A stretch of 64,000 bases of DNA from Lacticaseibacillus absianus (GCF_013407595.1 NZ_JABEKX010000002.1:1016440-1080439); one strand, 5' to 3'; positions 33,463 to 42,678 are shown, counted from the first letter of the stretch. Notes: generated from the sequence alone by a model not told the origin. Translations and numbers: made by a program.

Positions 33463-35189
33463 TAGGCTTCATCCCCCTCTCGGATCTGTGAGTTGATGAT
33501 CTCTTGGTAGGTCGCGTTAGTCGCCTTGAGCTCGGCGTGCGTCCCGCGGCCGACCATCTTGCCGTCTTCCAGCACGACGATCGTGTCGGCGTCCGCCACG
33601 GTCGAGACGCGCTGCCCGACGATCACGACGATGCGCGTTGAGATCGCCGGGTCGTTCTTCAGGGCCTGGCGCAACAGGGCGTCGGTCTTGAAGTCCAAGG
33701 CGGAGAAAGAGTCATCGAAGACATAGATGCTGACGTCTTTGACCAGCGCACGGGCGATCGCCAAGCGCTGGCGCTGGCCGCCCGAGAAGTTGCCCCCACC
33801 CTGCTCGACGTGGTAGTCGAGGCCTTCAGGGTTCGCTTCGATGAAGTCGCGCGACTGCGCGATCTCAAGGGCGTGCCAGAGCTGATCGTCGGTCGCATCC
33901 GGGTTGCCGTACTTCAGGTTGTCGCGGACGGTGCCGGAGAACAGCACCGCTTTTTGCGGCACGAAGGCGACCGCCTTGTGAAGCGCCTGCAAGTCCAGTT
34001 CGTTGACTGGCGTGCCGTTGACGCGCACCACCCCTTTTTCAACGTCGTAGAAGCGCGGGATCAGGTTGATCATCGTCGTCTTACCACTCCCGGTGCCACC
34101 GATGATCGCCAACGTTTGGCCGGCGTGCATGTCGACGTCGATGTCGGCCAGGGCCGGCTCCTCGGCGCCACGGTAGCGGAAGTCGACATGGTCGAACTGC
34201 AGGCCCGGCGTGGCCCCGATCGGCTTCGGTGCGGCCGGTGAGGTGATCGTCGTGGTCTGATCGAGCACTTCGTTGATCCGGACCGCACTGGCTTGCGCCC
34301 GCGGGATGAACATGAAGATCATCGCGAGGAACATGAAGCTCATCAGGATCTGCATCGCGTAGGTGATGAAGGCGATCAGATTCCCGGTCTCAAGCGCCTG
34401 CTGTGCGATCAGATGGCCGCCCCACCAGGTGATCCCGATGTTCGTCCCGGACATGATCAGCGTCATGATCGGCAGCGCCAGGGCCATGATCGTGTTGACC
34501 TTGACCGCGTTATCCGTGTAGTCCTTGTTGGCGACATCGAAGCGGTCCTGCTCGAAGTCATCTTGTCTGAACGCGCGGATCACGCGCACGCCAGTCAACC
34601 CTTCGCGAAAGACCAAGTTGATCTTATCGGTCTTCGTCTGCATCGCCTTGAACAGCGGAACGGCAAAGCGCATCAGGATCCCCATGAAGACGATCATGAT
34701 CGGGATCACGATCACGAAGATCATGGTCAGCGTGTGGTTCTTCTGGTAAGCCAAAAAGCTTGCCCCGACTAGCATGATCGGCGCCATGATCATCATGCGC
34801 AGGATCATCATCCAAGCGTTTTGTAGCTGGGTGACGTCATTAGTCGTGCGCGTGATCAGGGAGCTCGTCCCGACCGCGTCCATCTCGTCGTGTGAGTAGT
34901 TGATCACTTTGCGGTACACGTCACGCCGCACGTTTTGGCCCAACTTCTGCGACGTGCGCGCCGCCAAGTAGACGTTGCCGACCGACGCGATGACAGAGAG
35001 GACCGCAAAGGCGATCATCTTCATCCCGGTCGACCAGATGTAATCGGTGTCGCCCAGTGCGACCCCCTTGTTCACGATGTCTGCCGTCAAGTTCGGCAGG
35101 TACAGGCTGGTGATGACCTGCACGATCATGAACAGCACCGCGCCCACGACCGCAGCTGTCGACATGCGGCCTTTGGCTAATTTAATCAT
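33462..35189 (-). CDS. ABC exporter half-transporter with degenerate nucleotide-binding domain (LmrC/BmrC-like)
   Basis: A 575-residue half-transporter with six N-terminal membrane helices and an ATPase domain. Walker A is GGTGSGKTT and the signature SGGQRQR is perfect, but Walker B reads IYVFDDSFSALD with Asp in place of the catalytic Glu, and the H-loop reads VIVGQRVST with Gln in place of His. Exactly this asymmetry is known for LmrC and BmrC. It lies between the TetR gene (4-base ATGA overlap) and its partner, so the three are co-expressed. Confidence 0.93.
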   Translation of the reverse strand: MIKLAKGRMSTAAVVGAVLFMIVQVITSLYLPNLTADIVNKGVALGDTDYIWSTGMKMIAFAVLSVIASVGNVYLAARTSQKLGQNVRRDVYRKVINYSHDEMDAVGTSSLITRTTNDVTQLQNAWMMILRMMIMAPIMLVGASFLAYQKNHTLTMIFVIVIPIMIVFMGILMRFAVPLFKAMQTKTDKINLVFREGLTGVRVIRAFRQDDFEQDRFDVANKDYTDNAVKVNTIMALALPIMTLIMSGTNIGITWWGGHLIAQQALETGNLIAFITYAMQILMSFMFLAMIFMFIPRAQASAVRINEVLDQTTTITSPAAPKPIGATPGLQFDHVDFRYRGAEEPALADIDVDMHAGQTLAIIGGTGSGKTTMINLIPRFYDVEKGVVRVNGTPVNELDLQALHKAVAFVPQKAVLFSGTVRDNLKYGNPDATDDQLWHALEIAQSRDFIEANPEGLDYHVEQGGGNFSGGQRQRLAIARALVKDVSIYVFDDSFSALDFKTDALLRQALKNDPAISTRIVVIVGQRVSTVADADTIVVLEDGKMVGRGTHAELKATNATYQEIINSQIREGDEA

Positions 35190-35842
35190 TCGTGTGCCTC
35201 CTTCGCATCGACCACGCCGTACTGGATCCAGTTGAGCAACTGGGCCAGGCGGCGCTTGACCGTCTCGATCGATAAGATCTCGCCGGCCGCCCGTCGATTG
35301 TAGTAATACCCGATGGTTTGCATGAACAAGCCCATCACTTGCCGGATCAGCATGCGCATATCATCATCCGTCTTGACCCGCAGCGTCGAGCGGTCGATCG
35401 CCGTCAGCAAGTAGCGCGTCACCTCGCCGTGGCCCTTGGGCGGCATCGGCTTCTCGTGCGCCGGCGTCAGCCGGGAGACCGCGTGGAAGTCCATGTACAT
35501 GAAGACATTCGTGTAGAAGTCCTTGTACGGCCCCGTGACGATCTCATTGATGAAGCGGTCGAACAGATCATTCATCGCGGCGAAAAAGTCACCGTCGTTA
35601 GCGGCCACCGACTCGCGCACGGCGACATCGGTGGACTCACGCATGCGATCGAGCAGGTAGAAGAAGACATCCGCTTTATCCTCGAAGTACTGGTAGAAGC
35701 TCCCCCGCGGGATCCCAGCGTCCTTGATAATGTTCGAGATGCTGGCCTCCGCGAATGGTGCCCGTGAGAACTCGGCATAGGCCGCCTTGATCAGGCGCAA
35801 TCGCTTCTCTTCTGCCAAGCGGAAAAAAGTAGGTTTTGGCAT
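35186..35842 (-). CDS. TetR family repressor of the ABC exporter operon
   Basis: A 218-residue TetR-type regulator. The helix-turn-helix spans residues about 12-55 (EKRLRLIKAAYAEFSRAPFAEASISNIIKDAGIPRGSFYQYF). The C-terminal ligand domain has DFYTNVFMYMDFHAV. The start is ATG 35842 with AAAGGAG at a 5-base gap; the frame stays open to 35899, without a site. It is first in an operon with both ABC genes, and tandem palindromes in its promoter suggest autorepression relieved by a drug ligand. Confidence 0.9.
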   Translation of the reverse strand: MPKPTFFRLAEEKRLRLIKAAYAEFSRAPFAEASISNIIKDAGIPRGSFYQYFEDKADVFFYLLDRMRESTDVAVRESVAANDGDFFAAMNDLFDRFINEIVTGPYKDFYTNVFMYMDFHAVSRLTPAHEKPMPPKGHGEVTRYLLTAIDRSTLRVKTDDDMRMLIRQVMGLFMQTIGYYYNRRAAGEILSIETVKRRLAQLLNWIQYGVVDAKEAHE

Positions 35843-35907
35843 GTTGACTCCTTTCCCTTTGCCGCCAGGCGCCTCAAGCGAGGCCCGGATCGGCGACAAA
35901 AAAATAA

Positions 35908-35962
35908 TGACAAACTGTCATGTGACAAGTTGTCATTATACGCGCTTTGCGACGGCTTTCAA
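35908..35962 (-). promoter_or_regulatory. Promoter with tandem 13-bp palindromic operators for the exporter operon
   Basis: The minus-strand promoter is TTGAAA, a 16-base spacer, then TATAAT (35957-35962 and 35935-35940). Immediately downstream lie TGACAAACTGTCA (35908-35920) and TGACAAGTTGTCA (35923-35935), both of form TGACA-N3-TGTCA with centres 15 bp apart. Binding there would cover the transcription start. Confidence 0.85.
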
Positions 35963-36013
35963 CTATTTTGCGGTTGAGTTCACACAAAATTCATAATTGA
36001 AAGCCGCGCGGCA

Positions 36014-36730
36014 TCACGGTTCCATGTCCGCGGTTTCATCTGCCGCCACCGCGTTTTCATCCGCCAAGGCCTGCAACTGGCGCGCGGTGGTGAGATTGAC
36101 CCCGCGGACCTGCCAATCGGCGCCGGTCACGTCGATCCGGGTGACGCTCGTGTTCTTGAGCAGCGTCGTCGGCAGCTTCTTCGGCGCAAGCTGATAGACC
36201 AGCGCGCTGAGCACGACGCCGTGCGCGACGATCAACACATTGCGCTCGCCGGCATGCGCCGCGACGATCGCCGCCACGGTGGTCCGCACCCGGGTCAAGA
36301 GCGCCGGCAGGCTTTCGGCCTGGCCGGTGTCGTCCATGCGCTGGAAGTTGCGGATCAGCTGGGGGAACTTGTTGGCGCCGGTCCAGACACGCGCCATCGT
36401 GAGTGCGCCGTAACGGCGGATCGAGCGGCGGACCAGCTGGGCGTTAGTCACCCCTTCCAGGCCGCCGAAGTAATACTCACGCAGCCCGGTGCGCTGCTGG
36501 AGCGCCGGGGCATCTGGGTGTTCGGCCAGGATCCGGCGCGCGGTCACCACGGCCCGCGTGCGATCGGAGCTGTACGCCGCATCGAAGTGGACCGGGGCCA
36601 GCAAAGTGCCGAGTCGCGACGCCGCTAGGGCGCCCTTGCTCGTCAACGGCGCATCGGAGAAGCCCTGCAGGCGCTGTGCCTTATTCATCGGCGTTTCGCC
36701 GTGGCGGACCAAGTATAAGTGTACTGTCAT
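36014..36730 (-). CDS. Histidine phosphatase superfamily protein (phosphoglycerate mutase-like)
   Basis: A 238-residue histidine phosphatase. The catalytic motif is YLVRHGETPMNKAQRLQG at the N-terminus, SSDRTRAVVTA follows, the proton donor lies in LREYYFGGLEGV, and the second catalytic His is in VLIVAHGVVLSALV. Lactobacilli have several such proteins of unsettled substrate. The ATG at 36730 has AAAGG about 10 bases upstream; an in-frame start at 36766 is less likely. Confidence 0.88.
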   Translation of the reverse strand: MTVHLYLVRHGETPMNKAQRLQGFSDAPLTSKGALAASRLGTLLAPVHFDAAYSSDRTRAVVTARRILAEHPDAPALQQRTGLREYYFGGLEGVTNAQLVRRSIRRYGALTMARVWTGANKFPQLIRNFQRMDDTGQAESLPALLTRVRTTVAAIVAAHAGERNVLIVAHGVVLSALVYQLAPKKLPTTLLKNTSVTRIDVTGADWQVRGVNLTTARQLQALADENAVAADETADMEP

Positions 36731-36818
36731 GAGCGGTCGCCTTTCTGTACTTTGACTTACTTTCATGTTATCATAACGGCCAGATAGCCTACAGGGACTA
36801 AAGTCGGAGGTGGCGCTG

Positions 36819-37130
36819 TTGAAAATCGCACAGATGCTCCTGGCATACTTGCATTCACACCCGTCTAGCTACACACTGCTCAACACGGGCTACCAGAACG
36901 TGGTCACGTTTGCGCTCCCGGACACCCTGATCTTTCCCGGTCAGGCGGCGCTGTTTCCCCCGGACCGGCTGAATGCCTTTCGCGTTGACGCCGACTTACT
37001 CGGCCACCACCGCGCTTTGGTGCACTGGCTGGCGACGCTCGCGCCGGCCGCGTCACCTCAGCCTCACGCGCTGTGGCTGACGCTCGGTCAGAGCCCCCGC
37101 GCACACCTTATTGGTCGAGGTCTCCTTTGA
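36819..37130 (+). CDS. Hypothetical protein, about 103 residues
   Basis: A small soluble protein with no recognised domain; it begins KIAQMLLAYLHSHPSSYTLL and contains LPDTLIFPGQAALFPPDRLNAF. The start is taken as TTG 36819, because GGAGG lies 8 bases before it; GTG 36810 sits on the ribosome site. It overlaps the next small gene by 4 bases (TTGA). Confidence 0.5.
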   Translation: MKIAQMLLAYLHSHPSSYTLLNTGYQNVVTFALPDTLIFPGQAALFPPDRLNAFRVDADLLGHHRALVHWLATLAPAASPQPHALWLTLGQSPRAHLIGRGLL

Positions 37131-37315
37131 ATAAGCAGGGCGCGCGCTTGCGGGCGAAGGCGACACAAGCCGCGATCCTCGCTGCCTTGCTGTGGCTCTC
37201 AGCGCAGGCCTTTCACTGGCGTGCGCTGATCTTCGTCGTTTTGGCCGTGATCGGTTACGGCGTCATCTGCCTCGGTTACGCTGCCTTCATCTGGTGGCTC
37301 GCCCGCCGCAGATAA
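37127..37315 (+). CDS. Small membrane protein with two helices, about 62 residues
   Basis: Two hydrophobic segments (AAILAALLWLSAQAF and LIFVVLAVIGYGVICLGYAAFIWWL) flanked by basic residues. TTG 37127 follows GAGGT and overlaps the previous stop codon. The two genes form a unit closed by a terminator. No function can be named. Confidence 0.5.
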   Translation: MNKQGARLRAKATQAAILAALLWLSAQAFHWRALIFVVLAVIGYGVICLGYAAFIWWLARRR

Positions 37316-37412
37316 AGGTAGTGGACCAAAAATCTAGTTCTGACAGGTGACCTGGCCAGACTCAGACTTTTGGCCCACGACAGCGATGCCAACGCGTATC
37401 ACGCTTTTTGAT

Positions 37413-37450
37413 GGCCCTGCGTCAGGTCACTGCTGACTCCGGGCCTTTTT
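37413..37450 (+). terminator. Terminator after the small two-gene unit
   Basis: GGCCC/GGGCC and inner GTCAG/CTGAC stems are followed by TTTTT on the plus strand. Confidence 0.75.
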
Positions 37451-37457
37451 GGCGTCC

Positions 37458-37667
37458 TCACTGACGCTTGCGCGCCCGCAGCTTCTGCGCGATCTGCGGT
37501 GAATGAATGAAGTAGTCCACACCGAGCAGGACCACCACCAGCACTACCAGGGCCTTGGCCCACAGCGGCGCGAGGTGATCCCGGAAGAACCAGGCCGCCA
37601 GCAAGACCACAAGGATCCCAAGTTGATCGATGATCTGACGCCCGAGGTCGCGAGCATTCTGTTGCAT
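37458..37667 (-). CDS. Small two-helix membrane protein, 69 residues
   Basis: Two hydrophobic segments (ILVVLLAAWFF and ALVVLVVVLLGVDYF) with a basic C-terminus (KLRARKRQ). The ATG follows GAGGGGAAT. It is a convergent neighbour of the small genes on the plus strand. Function unknown. Confidence 0.6.
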   Translation of the reverse strand: MQQNARDLGRQIIDQLGILVVLLAAWFFRDHLAPLWAKALVVLVVVLLGVDYFIHSPQIAQKLRARKRQ

Positions 37668-37789
37668 GTCGATTCCCCTCTCTTGATACTCCTACTCTAA
37701 CACGTTTGGCCCCATGCCGGAAGCGGTTGCGGTACAATAGGTAAGACTGGGGCGCACGCTCGCCCTGCGCAACTTCTGGAGGTGACAAG

Positions 37790-38146
37790 GTGCAACTGAG
37801 ACTTGACCATGACCAATTCTGCCGCGTCGTTGCGGGGACCAAGACGATCGAGATCCGCCTGAACGACGCCAAGCGGCGCCACCTGCGCCCCGGCGAGACG
37901 CTCACCTTCACCGACTTGACCACCCGCGCGACGCACACGGTGCAGGTCGGCGCGATCGAGTGGTTCCCCACCTTCGCCGCGCTGTACACGCGGTACGGGG
38001 GGCTACAAGTCGGCAGCACCCCGACCGACTCAGTCGCGCAGATGGTCGCAGACACCTACCGTTGCTACACCCCGGCGCAGGAGGCCGAAGCAGGCGTCCT
38101 GGCGCTTCACCTTAAGGAGGTTCCCCATGAAGACCGAATGGCGTAA
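37790..38146 (+). CDS. ASCH-domain protein
   Basis: A 118-residue ASCH-type protein, a PUA-like fold expected to bind RNA or nucleotides. The start MQLRLDHDQFCRVVAGTKTIEIRLND has the Gly-Thr-Lys-x-Ile-Glu pattern of the domain, followed by PGETLTFTDL. GGAGGTGAC precedes the GTG start. It overlaps the next gene by 20 bases. Confidence 0.75.
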   Translation: MQLRLDHDQFCRVVAGTKTIEIRLNDAKRRHLRPGETLTFTDLTTRATHTVQVGAIEWFPTFAALYTRYGGLQVGSTPTDSVAQMVADTYRCYTPAQEAEAGVLALHLKEVPHEDRMA

Positions 38147-38756
38147 AAGTGAAAAAACCACCTACCTGCCCAAGGACATCGCGTTGATCGACGTACCGCC
38201 AATGACCTACGTGACCCTTGACGGGGCCGGCGACCCGAACACCCCGTTGTTCGGGCTGCAGATCCAGGCGCTGTACACCCTCAGCTACACGCTACGTATG
38301 GGGCTAAAGAAAGGTCGCTACGGCCTGCCGCCGTTCGAATACACCGTCTATCCGCTCGAAGGGGTCTGGACCACTAGCGACGGTTCCCGCGACGCGGCCC
38401 TCAACAAGGCGGCCTTGGTCTACAAGATTATGATTCGCCAACCCGATCAGGTGACCCCGGCGGTGTTTGCCGACGCCTTGGCCCAGGCGCAAGCCAAAAA
38501 GCCGGTGCCCTACCTTACCGACTTGCGCCTTGAGCAGCTCACGGATGGGCCTTGCGTTCAGACCATCCACGTCGGGCCGTACGATGACGAGCCAGCCACA
38601 TTCGCCCAGCTGCACGCCTTCATCGCGGCCCGCGGCCTGACCAACCCCTGCCTGCTCGGCACATACAGCCACCGGGAGATCTACCTCTCCGACGCACGCC
38701 GCGTCGCGCCAGCTAAGCAAAAGACCACGTTGCGCCTAGCTGTCGCCCCTCAATAG
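38127..38756 (+). CDS. GyrI-like (SOUL/Rob-type ligand-binding) domain protein
   Basis: A 209-residue protein of the GyrI-like small-molecule-binding superfamily. It starts with KTTYLPKDIALIDVPPMTYVTLDGAGDPN, has YTVYPLEGVW and HVGPYDDEPATFAQLHAFI, the usual two repeats. Some members hydrolyse cyclopropanoid and other toxic electrophiles. AAGGAGG precedes its ATG inside the ASCH gene. It lies in a run with anmK. Confidence 0.82.
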   Translation: MKTEWRKSEKTTYLPKDIALIDVPPMTYVTLDGAGDPNTPLFGLQIQALYTLSYTLRMGLKKGRYGLPPFEYTVYPLEGVWTTSDGSRDAALNKAALVYKIMIRQPDQVTPAVFADALAQAQAKKPVPYLTDLRLEQLTDGPCVQTIHVGPYDDEPATFAQLHAFIAARGLTNPCLLGTYSHREIYLSDARRVAPAKQKTTLRLAVAPQ

Positions 38757-38768
38757 AAAGGATCACGT

Positions 38769-39896
38769 ATGTTAGCAGCAGGGATCATGTCCGGCACCTC
38801 GCTGGACGGTATCGATGTCGCCTTGGTCGACATCACCGGGGTCGATGAATCGACCCAGTGTCACCTCAAGTTTTTTCACACCTATCCGCTGGCCGCGTCC
38901 TTGGTGACGACCATCAAGCAGAACCTGGCCAACGCCACCAGCACGGTCGAAAGCCTGACGAGCCTGGACTTCGCACTCGGAGCTGCCTTCGCCGACGCCG
39001 TGCGCCAGGCCTGCGCCGACTACGGGACCACCAGCGCAACGCTTGGCTTCGTCGCCAGCCACGGGCAGACGCTCTACCACCTGCCGGAACCACCGGCGGG
39101 TGAAACGGCCAGCACGATGCAACTGGGCAATGCGAGCGTGATCTGCGAGCGGACCCAGACCACGGTCGTAGCCAATTTTCGGGAGCGCGACATGGCTGCT
39201 GGCGGCCAAGGGGCGCCGATCGTGCCCTACTCCGAGTACGTGCTGTACCGCAGCTCAACCCACACCCGGATCCTGCAGAACATTGGGGGCATCGGCAACG
39301 CGACCGTGCTCCCGCAAGGCGGCACCCTAGCGCAAGTGACGGCCTTTGATACCGGTCCGGGCAACATGGTGATCGATGAGCTTTGCCGCCGCTTCTACGG
39401 TCAAGGCTATGACCGCGACGGCGCACACGGGGCCGCGGGGCACGTCGACCAGACCGTGCTTCAGCAGTTGCTACAGCACCCCTACTTCCAGCAACGGCCG
39501 CCCAAGACGACCGGGCGCGAAGCCTTCGGCAGCCAGTACGTCGACGCGCTGCTAGCTGCCCACACGTTGCCGGCAGATGACTGGATCGCCACTGCGACCG
39601 CTCTGACGGCCCAGACGATCGCCGACGCCATCCGGCCCTTCGCCACGGGCCCGACCGAGCTGATCGTCGGCGGTGGCGGCGGCTACAATCCGACCCTGAT
39701 GCGCGCCCTCAAGCAGGCGCTACCGACCGTCACTGTCCTGACCCAAGAGGACCTGGGGGCGCGCGCCGACGCGAAAGAGGCCATCGCGATGGTCGTCTTG
39801 GGCAACCAGACCCTTCACCACCGGCCCGGCAATGTGCCAAGTGCAACCGGCGCCACCCGGGCCGTCCCGCTCGGTAGTATCACCTATTACGACTGA
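38769..39896 (+). CDS. anmK: Anhydro-N-acetylmuramic acid kinase
   Basis: A 375-residue AnmK, which hydrolyses and phosphorylates anhydro-MurNAc to MurNAc-6-phosphate during cell-wall recycling. Visible motifs: GIMSGTSLDGIDVALV (ATP site), FVASHGQTLYHLP, FRERDMAAGGQGAPIVPYSE and QNIGGIGNATVL, and the catalytic Asp in AFDTGPGNMVID. ATG 38769 follows AGAAAGGATC and is 12 bases after the GyrI-like gene. A terminator follows. Confidence 0.95.
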   Translation: MLAAGIMSGTSLDGIDVALVDITGVDESTQCHLKFFHTYPLAASLVTTIKQNLANATSTVESLTSLDFALGAAFADAVRQACADYGTTSATLGFVASHGQTLYHLPEPPAGETASTMQLGNASVICERTQTTVVANFRERDMAAGGQGAPIVPYSEYVLYRSSTHTRILQNIGGIGNATVLPQGGTLAQVTAFDTGPGNMVIDELCRRFYGQGYDRDGAHGAAGHVDQTVLQQLLQHPYFQQRPPKTTGREAFGSQYVDALLAAHTLPADDWIATATALTAQTIADAIRPFATGPTELIVGGGGGYNPTLMRALKQALPTVTVLTQEDLGARADAKEAIAMVVLGNQTLHHRPGNVPSATGATRAVPLGSITYYD

Positions 39897-39919
39897 CCCA
39901 AAGCCAATTCCCTGCAACA

Positions 39920-39962
39920 ACAGGCGCTACACGACGAGTTCACGCCGCGTAGCGCCTGTTTG
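39920..39962 (+). terminator. Terminator after anmK
   Basis: ACAGGCGCTAC and GTAGCGCCTGT form a perfect 11-bp stem followed by TTTG. More hairpins (GGCCGCC/GGCGGCC at 39975-39995, GGCGCA/TGCGCC at 40019-40034) fill the gap to the next gene. Confidence 0.8.
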
Positions 39963-40113
39963 GGCTACCTCTATGGCCGCCCCAAAAAGGCGGCCCGCTC
40001 ACGCGGACCGCCCTTGGTTGGCGCACGGTTGCGCCACGATTGGATGGGTATATCGCTTAGCCTACCCCTCAAAATGAGAATCGTCAATCAATTTGGTTAA
40101 AAAATCGCCATTT

Positions 40114-42453
40114 TTATTCTGCTCGCAGCGCGATCGCCGCGTCCTTCTTCGCCGCCATGCGCGCTGGCACGTGGCCACCGAGGATCGTCAAGATCGTGCT
40201 GATGATCACCAGGACGATGGCGTGGGTCGGATTGAGCTGCGCGACCCCGCTCAGGCTCGTCACCTTGAGCAACACGGCGTTGATCGGGAAGGTCAGCGCC
40301 CAGGCGACGAAGATCCCGAACAGCCCGGCCCCGAAGCCCAGGATGAAGGTCTCGGCGTCAAAGACGCGCGTAATGTCTTTCTTGCGCGCCCCCAGCGCCT
40401 TGAGCACGCCGATCTCCTTCGTGCGCTCCAGCACCGACGTGTAGGTGATGATCGCGATCATGATCATCGACGTCACGAGGCTGATACCTGCAAAGGCCAC
40501 CAGCACATACGTGATCGCGTCCATCAACCCCCCGGTCATGTCTGAGACCGTCCCCGCCAGGTCGGTGTAGATCACGCGATCCGCCTTCGCCTTGCCCTTG
40601 TTGTACCGATCGAGGTAGCTGAGCACCTTGTCTTTGTCCTTGAAGTTCGTCGGGTAGATCTGGATCGAACTAGGCGTGGACTCAGCGCCCAAGCCAGCCA
40701 GGGTAGCGCTGCGGGTCGAGGCATCCATCGTCTGCCCGGTGATCACGTTGGTCGCGCTGGCCTCTTGGGCCTTGACGATCGCCGAGGTCTTGTTCGCCGT
40801 CATGATCTGCTTGGTCAGGGCCGCACTGTAGGCGACCCCACTCGCCAAAAGTCCATCGGAGTTCTTCGCGCGCACGCGCAGGATCCCGCTGATCGTCAGT
40901 GTGATCGTCTTCGACTTGCCCGCGGCGGCCTTCAGGTCCTGCGTCGGCATGTAGGTGCCGGTCGGCAACTGGGTGTAATAGTCATCGTTAGCGATCAGCT
41001 GGATCTTCGTGCCGACCAGGTCGTCGAAGTCGAGCTTGGTCCCTTCCTTGAGCGTCCACCCCAGGTTCTTCAGCGCGTTGATGTTCAGCGAGTTATCCTT
41101 GTTGACCACCAGCACGATGTCGGTGGCCGCCTTCGGGTAAGTGCCGGCGATCGCCTTGTAGTAAGTCTTGAGGAACGACTGCTGCCCGTTGCGGTCGATC
41201 GGGTACACCGCCCCACCGATCCCGGTGGAGGCCGCCATCATCGCACTGGCGTTGATCGCGTTGCTATCCGGATCTGCGGTCGAGAAGCTGACGGGCTTAT
41301 AAGTACCCGCCACGTCACGCACCAGATTCATCCCGGTGCCATAGGTGATCGCGATGTTCTTCGCGTCTTTGGCCGGCATCGCGGTGACGTAATCCAAGTA
41401 CTTTTGGGTCAGTTTGTTGACGTGCTGGGCCTTATCGGCGTCGCTTTTTTCCGCCGTCACATACTGATGCTTGGAGAACGTCTTCTGCTGGGTGCCGGTC
41501 ATCATCGCGTTCGTGTCCGTGCCGACCTGCGAGATCGTCACCGGCATCGAGGCCATCGCCTCGCTCTGTGTCTTGTCGATCTGCTTCTGGAAACCGTTGG
41601 ACAGCGCGAGCACCACCGCGATCCCGATGATCCCGATACTGGAAGCAAACACGGTCAAAAACGTTCGCCCCTTCTTCGTCCGGATGTTATTGAAGCTCAG
41701 CTTCAGCGCGGTCCAGTAGCTCATCTTCGTCCGGTTCAGGGTGAACTGGTCGCCTTTTTGCCCCTCAGTGTGCGGGTGGGAATCCTGCTGGATCTTCCCG
41801 TCGGCGAACTCGATCACGCGATCGGCATACTTGTGCGCGAGCGTCGGGTTATGCGTGACCATGATGACCAGGCGCTCCCGTGACAGCTCCTGGATCAGCT
41901 TCATGATCTCCTCGGAAGTCTCGGAATCCAGCGCCCCGGTCGGCTCATCGGCCAGGAGGATCTCCGGGTCGTTCGCGATCGCGCGGGCGATCGCGACCCG
42001 CTGCATCTGCCCACCGGAGAGCTGGGAAGGGTTCTTGTGCATGTGGTCTTTGAGCCCGACGCGGATCAGCGCGTCTTCAGCGCGCTGCTTCTTCTCCGCC
42101 GCGGGCACGCCGGAAAGGGTCATCCCCATCTCAACGTTTTCCATGATGGACAAGTGCGAGATCAGGTTGTACGACTGAAAGATGAAGCCGACGGAGTTGT
42201 TCCGGTAGGCGTCCCAGTCAGCGTCTTTGAAGTCCTTGGTCGACTTGCCTTTGATCAGCAGATCCCCCGAGTCGTAGCGATCGAGCCCCCCGATGATGTT
42301 GAGCATCGTGGTCTTCCCCGAACCACTGGGACCGAGGATCGCGACGAATTCCTGCTGGCGAAACGCCACGGACACGTCGTCTTGCGCCTTCGTCAGCGTA
42401 TCGCCAACATGGTAATACTTTTTGATGTGTTTGAGTTCGAGCACCAACGTCAC
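40114..42453 (-). CDS. ABC transporter with fused ATPase and FtsX-type permease (MacB-like)
   Basis: A 779-residue protein. Residues 1-230 are an ATPase: Walker A GPSGSGKTT, signature QLSGGQMQR, Walker B LLADEPTGALD. Then one membrane helix (LTVFASSIGIIGIAVVLALSN), an extracellular domain of about 350 residues, and three C-terminal helices (YVLVAFAGISLVTSMIMIAIITY, FGAGLFGIFVAWALTF, HAIVLVIISTILTIL). This MacB/FtsX layout moves peptides or mechanically transmits ATP hydrolysis across the membrane, often in bacteriocin or antimicrobial resistance. No accessory membrane-fusion gene is adjacent. Confidence 0.88.
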   Translation of the reverse strand: MTLVLELKHIKKYYHVGDTLTKAQDDVSVAFRQQEFVAILGPSGSGKTTMLNIIGGLDRYDSGDLLIKGKSTKDFKDADWDAYRNNSVGFIFQSYNLISHLSIMENVEMGMTLSGVPAAEKKQRAEDALIRVGLKDHMHKNPSQLSGGQMQRVAIARAIANDPEILLADEPTGALDSETSEEIMKLIQELSRERLVIMVTHNPTLAHKYADRVIEFADGKIQQDSHPHTEGQKGDQFTLNRTKMSYWTALKLSFNNIRTKKGRTFLTVFASSIGIIGIAVVLALSNGFQKQIDKTQSEAMASMPVTISQVGTDTNAMMTGTQQKTFSKHQYVTAEKSDADKAQHVNKLTQKYLDYVTAMPAKDAKNIAITYGTGMNLVRDVAGTYKPVSFSTADPDSNAINASAMMAASTGIGGAVYPIDRNGQQSFLKTYYKAIAGTYPKAATDIVLVVNKDNSLNINALKNLGWTLKEGTKLDFDDLVGTKIQLIANDDYYTQLPTGTYMPTQDLKAAAGKSKTITLTISGILRVRAKNSDGLLASGVAYSAALTKQIMTANKTSAIVKAQEASATNVITGQTMDASTRSATLAGLGAESTPSSIQIYPTNFKDKDKVLSYLDRYNKGKAKADRVIYTDLAGTVSDMTGGLMDAITYVLVAFAGISLVTSMIMIAIITYTSVLERTKEIGVLKALGARKKDITRVFDAETFILGFGAGLFGIFVAWALTFPINAVLLKVTSLSGVAQLNPTHAIVLVIISTILTILGGHVPARMAAKKDAAIALRAE

Positions 42454-42617
42454 TTCTTTCGCAATATTTCCGCGGTCGCGGTCAACTGTGGTATTCTCGC
42501 ATGTTGCCCGCCGCGAGCCATCCGCCTCAAGACTGATTCTGACACGGTGTCATCCCCGATTATACCGGTTCAGTCAAGGGCTTGGCTAGCCGTGCGGTCG
42601 ACCACCGGGAACACGAG
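42454..42617. other. Gap upstream of the ABC gene, likely promoter region
   Basis: No gene is supported here. It should hold the minus-strand promoter of the MacB-like gene; a TATAAT-like AATCGGG run near 42560 is unconvincing. Confidence 0.3.
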
Positions 42618-42654
42618 CGCCCCTCGAACGCGCAGGGGCACGGTTCGAGGGGCG
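42618..42654 (-). terminator. Hairpin terminator after the PhnD-like gene
   Basis: CGCCCCTCGAAC and GTTCGAGGGGCG form a perfect 12-bp stem with a 13-base loop; the T run is short. Confidence 0.65.
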
Positions 42655-42678
42655 TTCGTTGCGACTTCTGAGGCCGAA

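Noticed and set aside
39958..39995. A third copy of the long hairpin element after anmK
   Set aside because: A TTGGGCTA start and a TATGGC block resemble the other right arms, but the alignment is too short to separate from chance.
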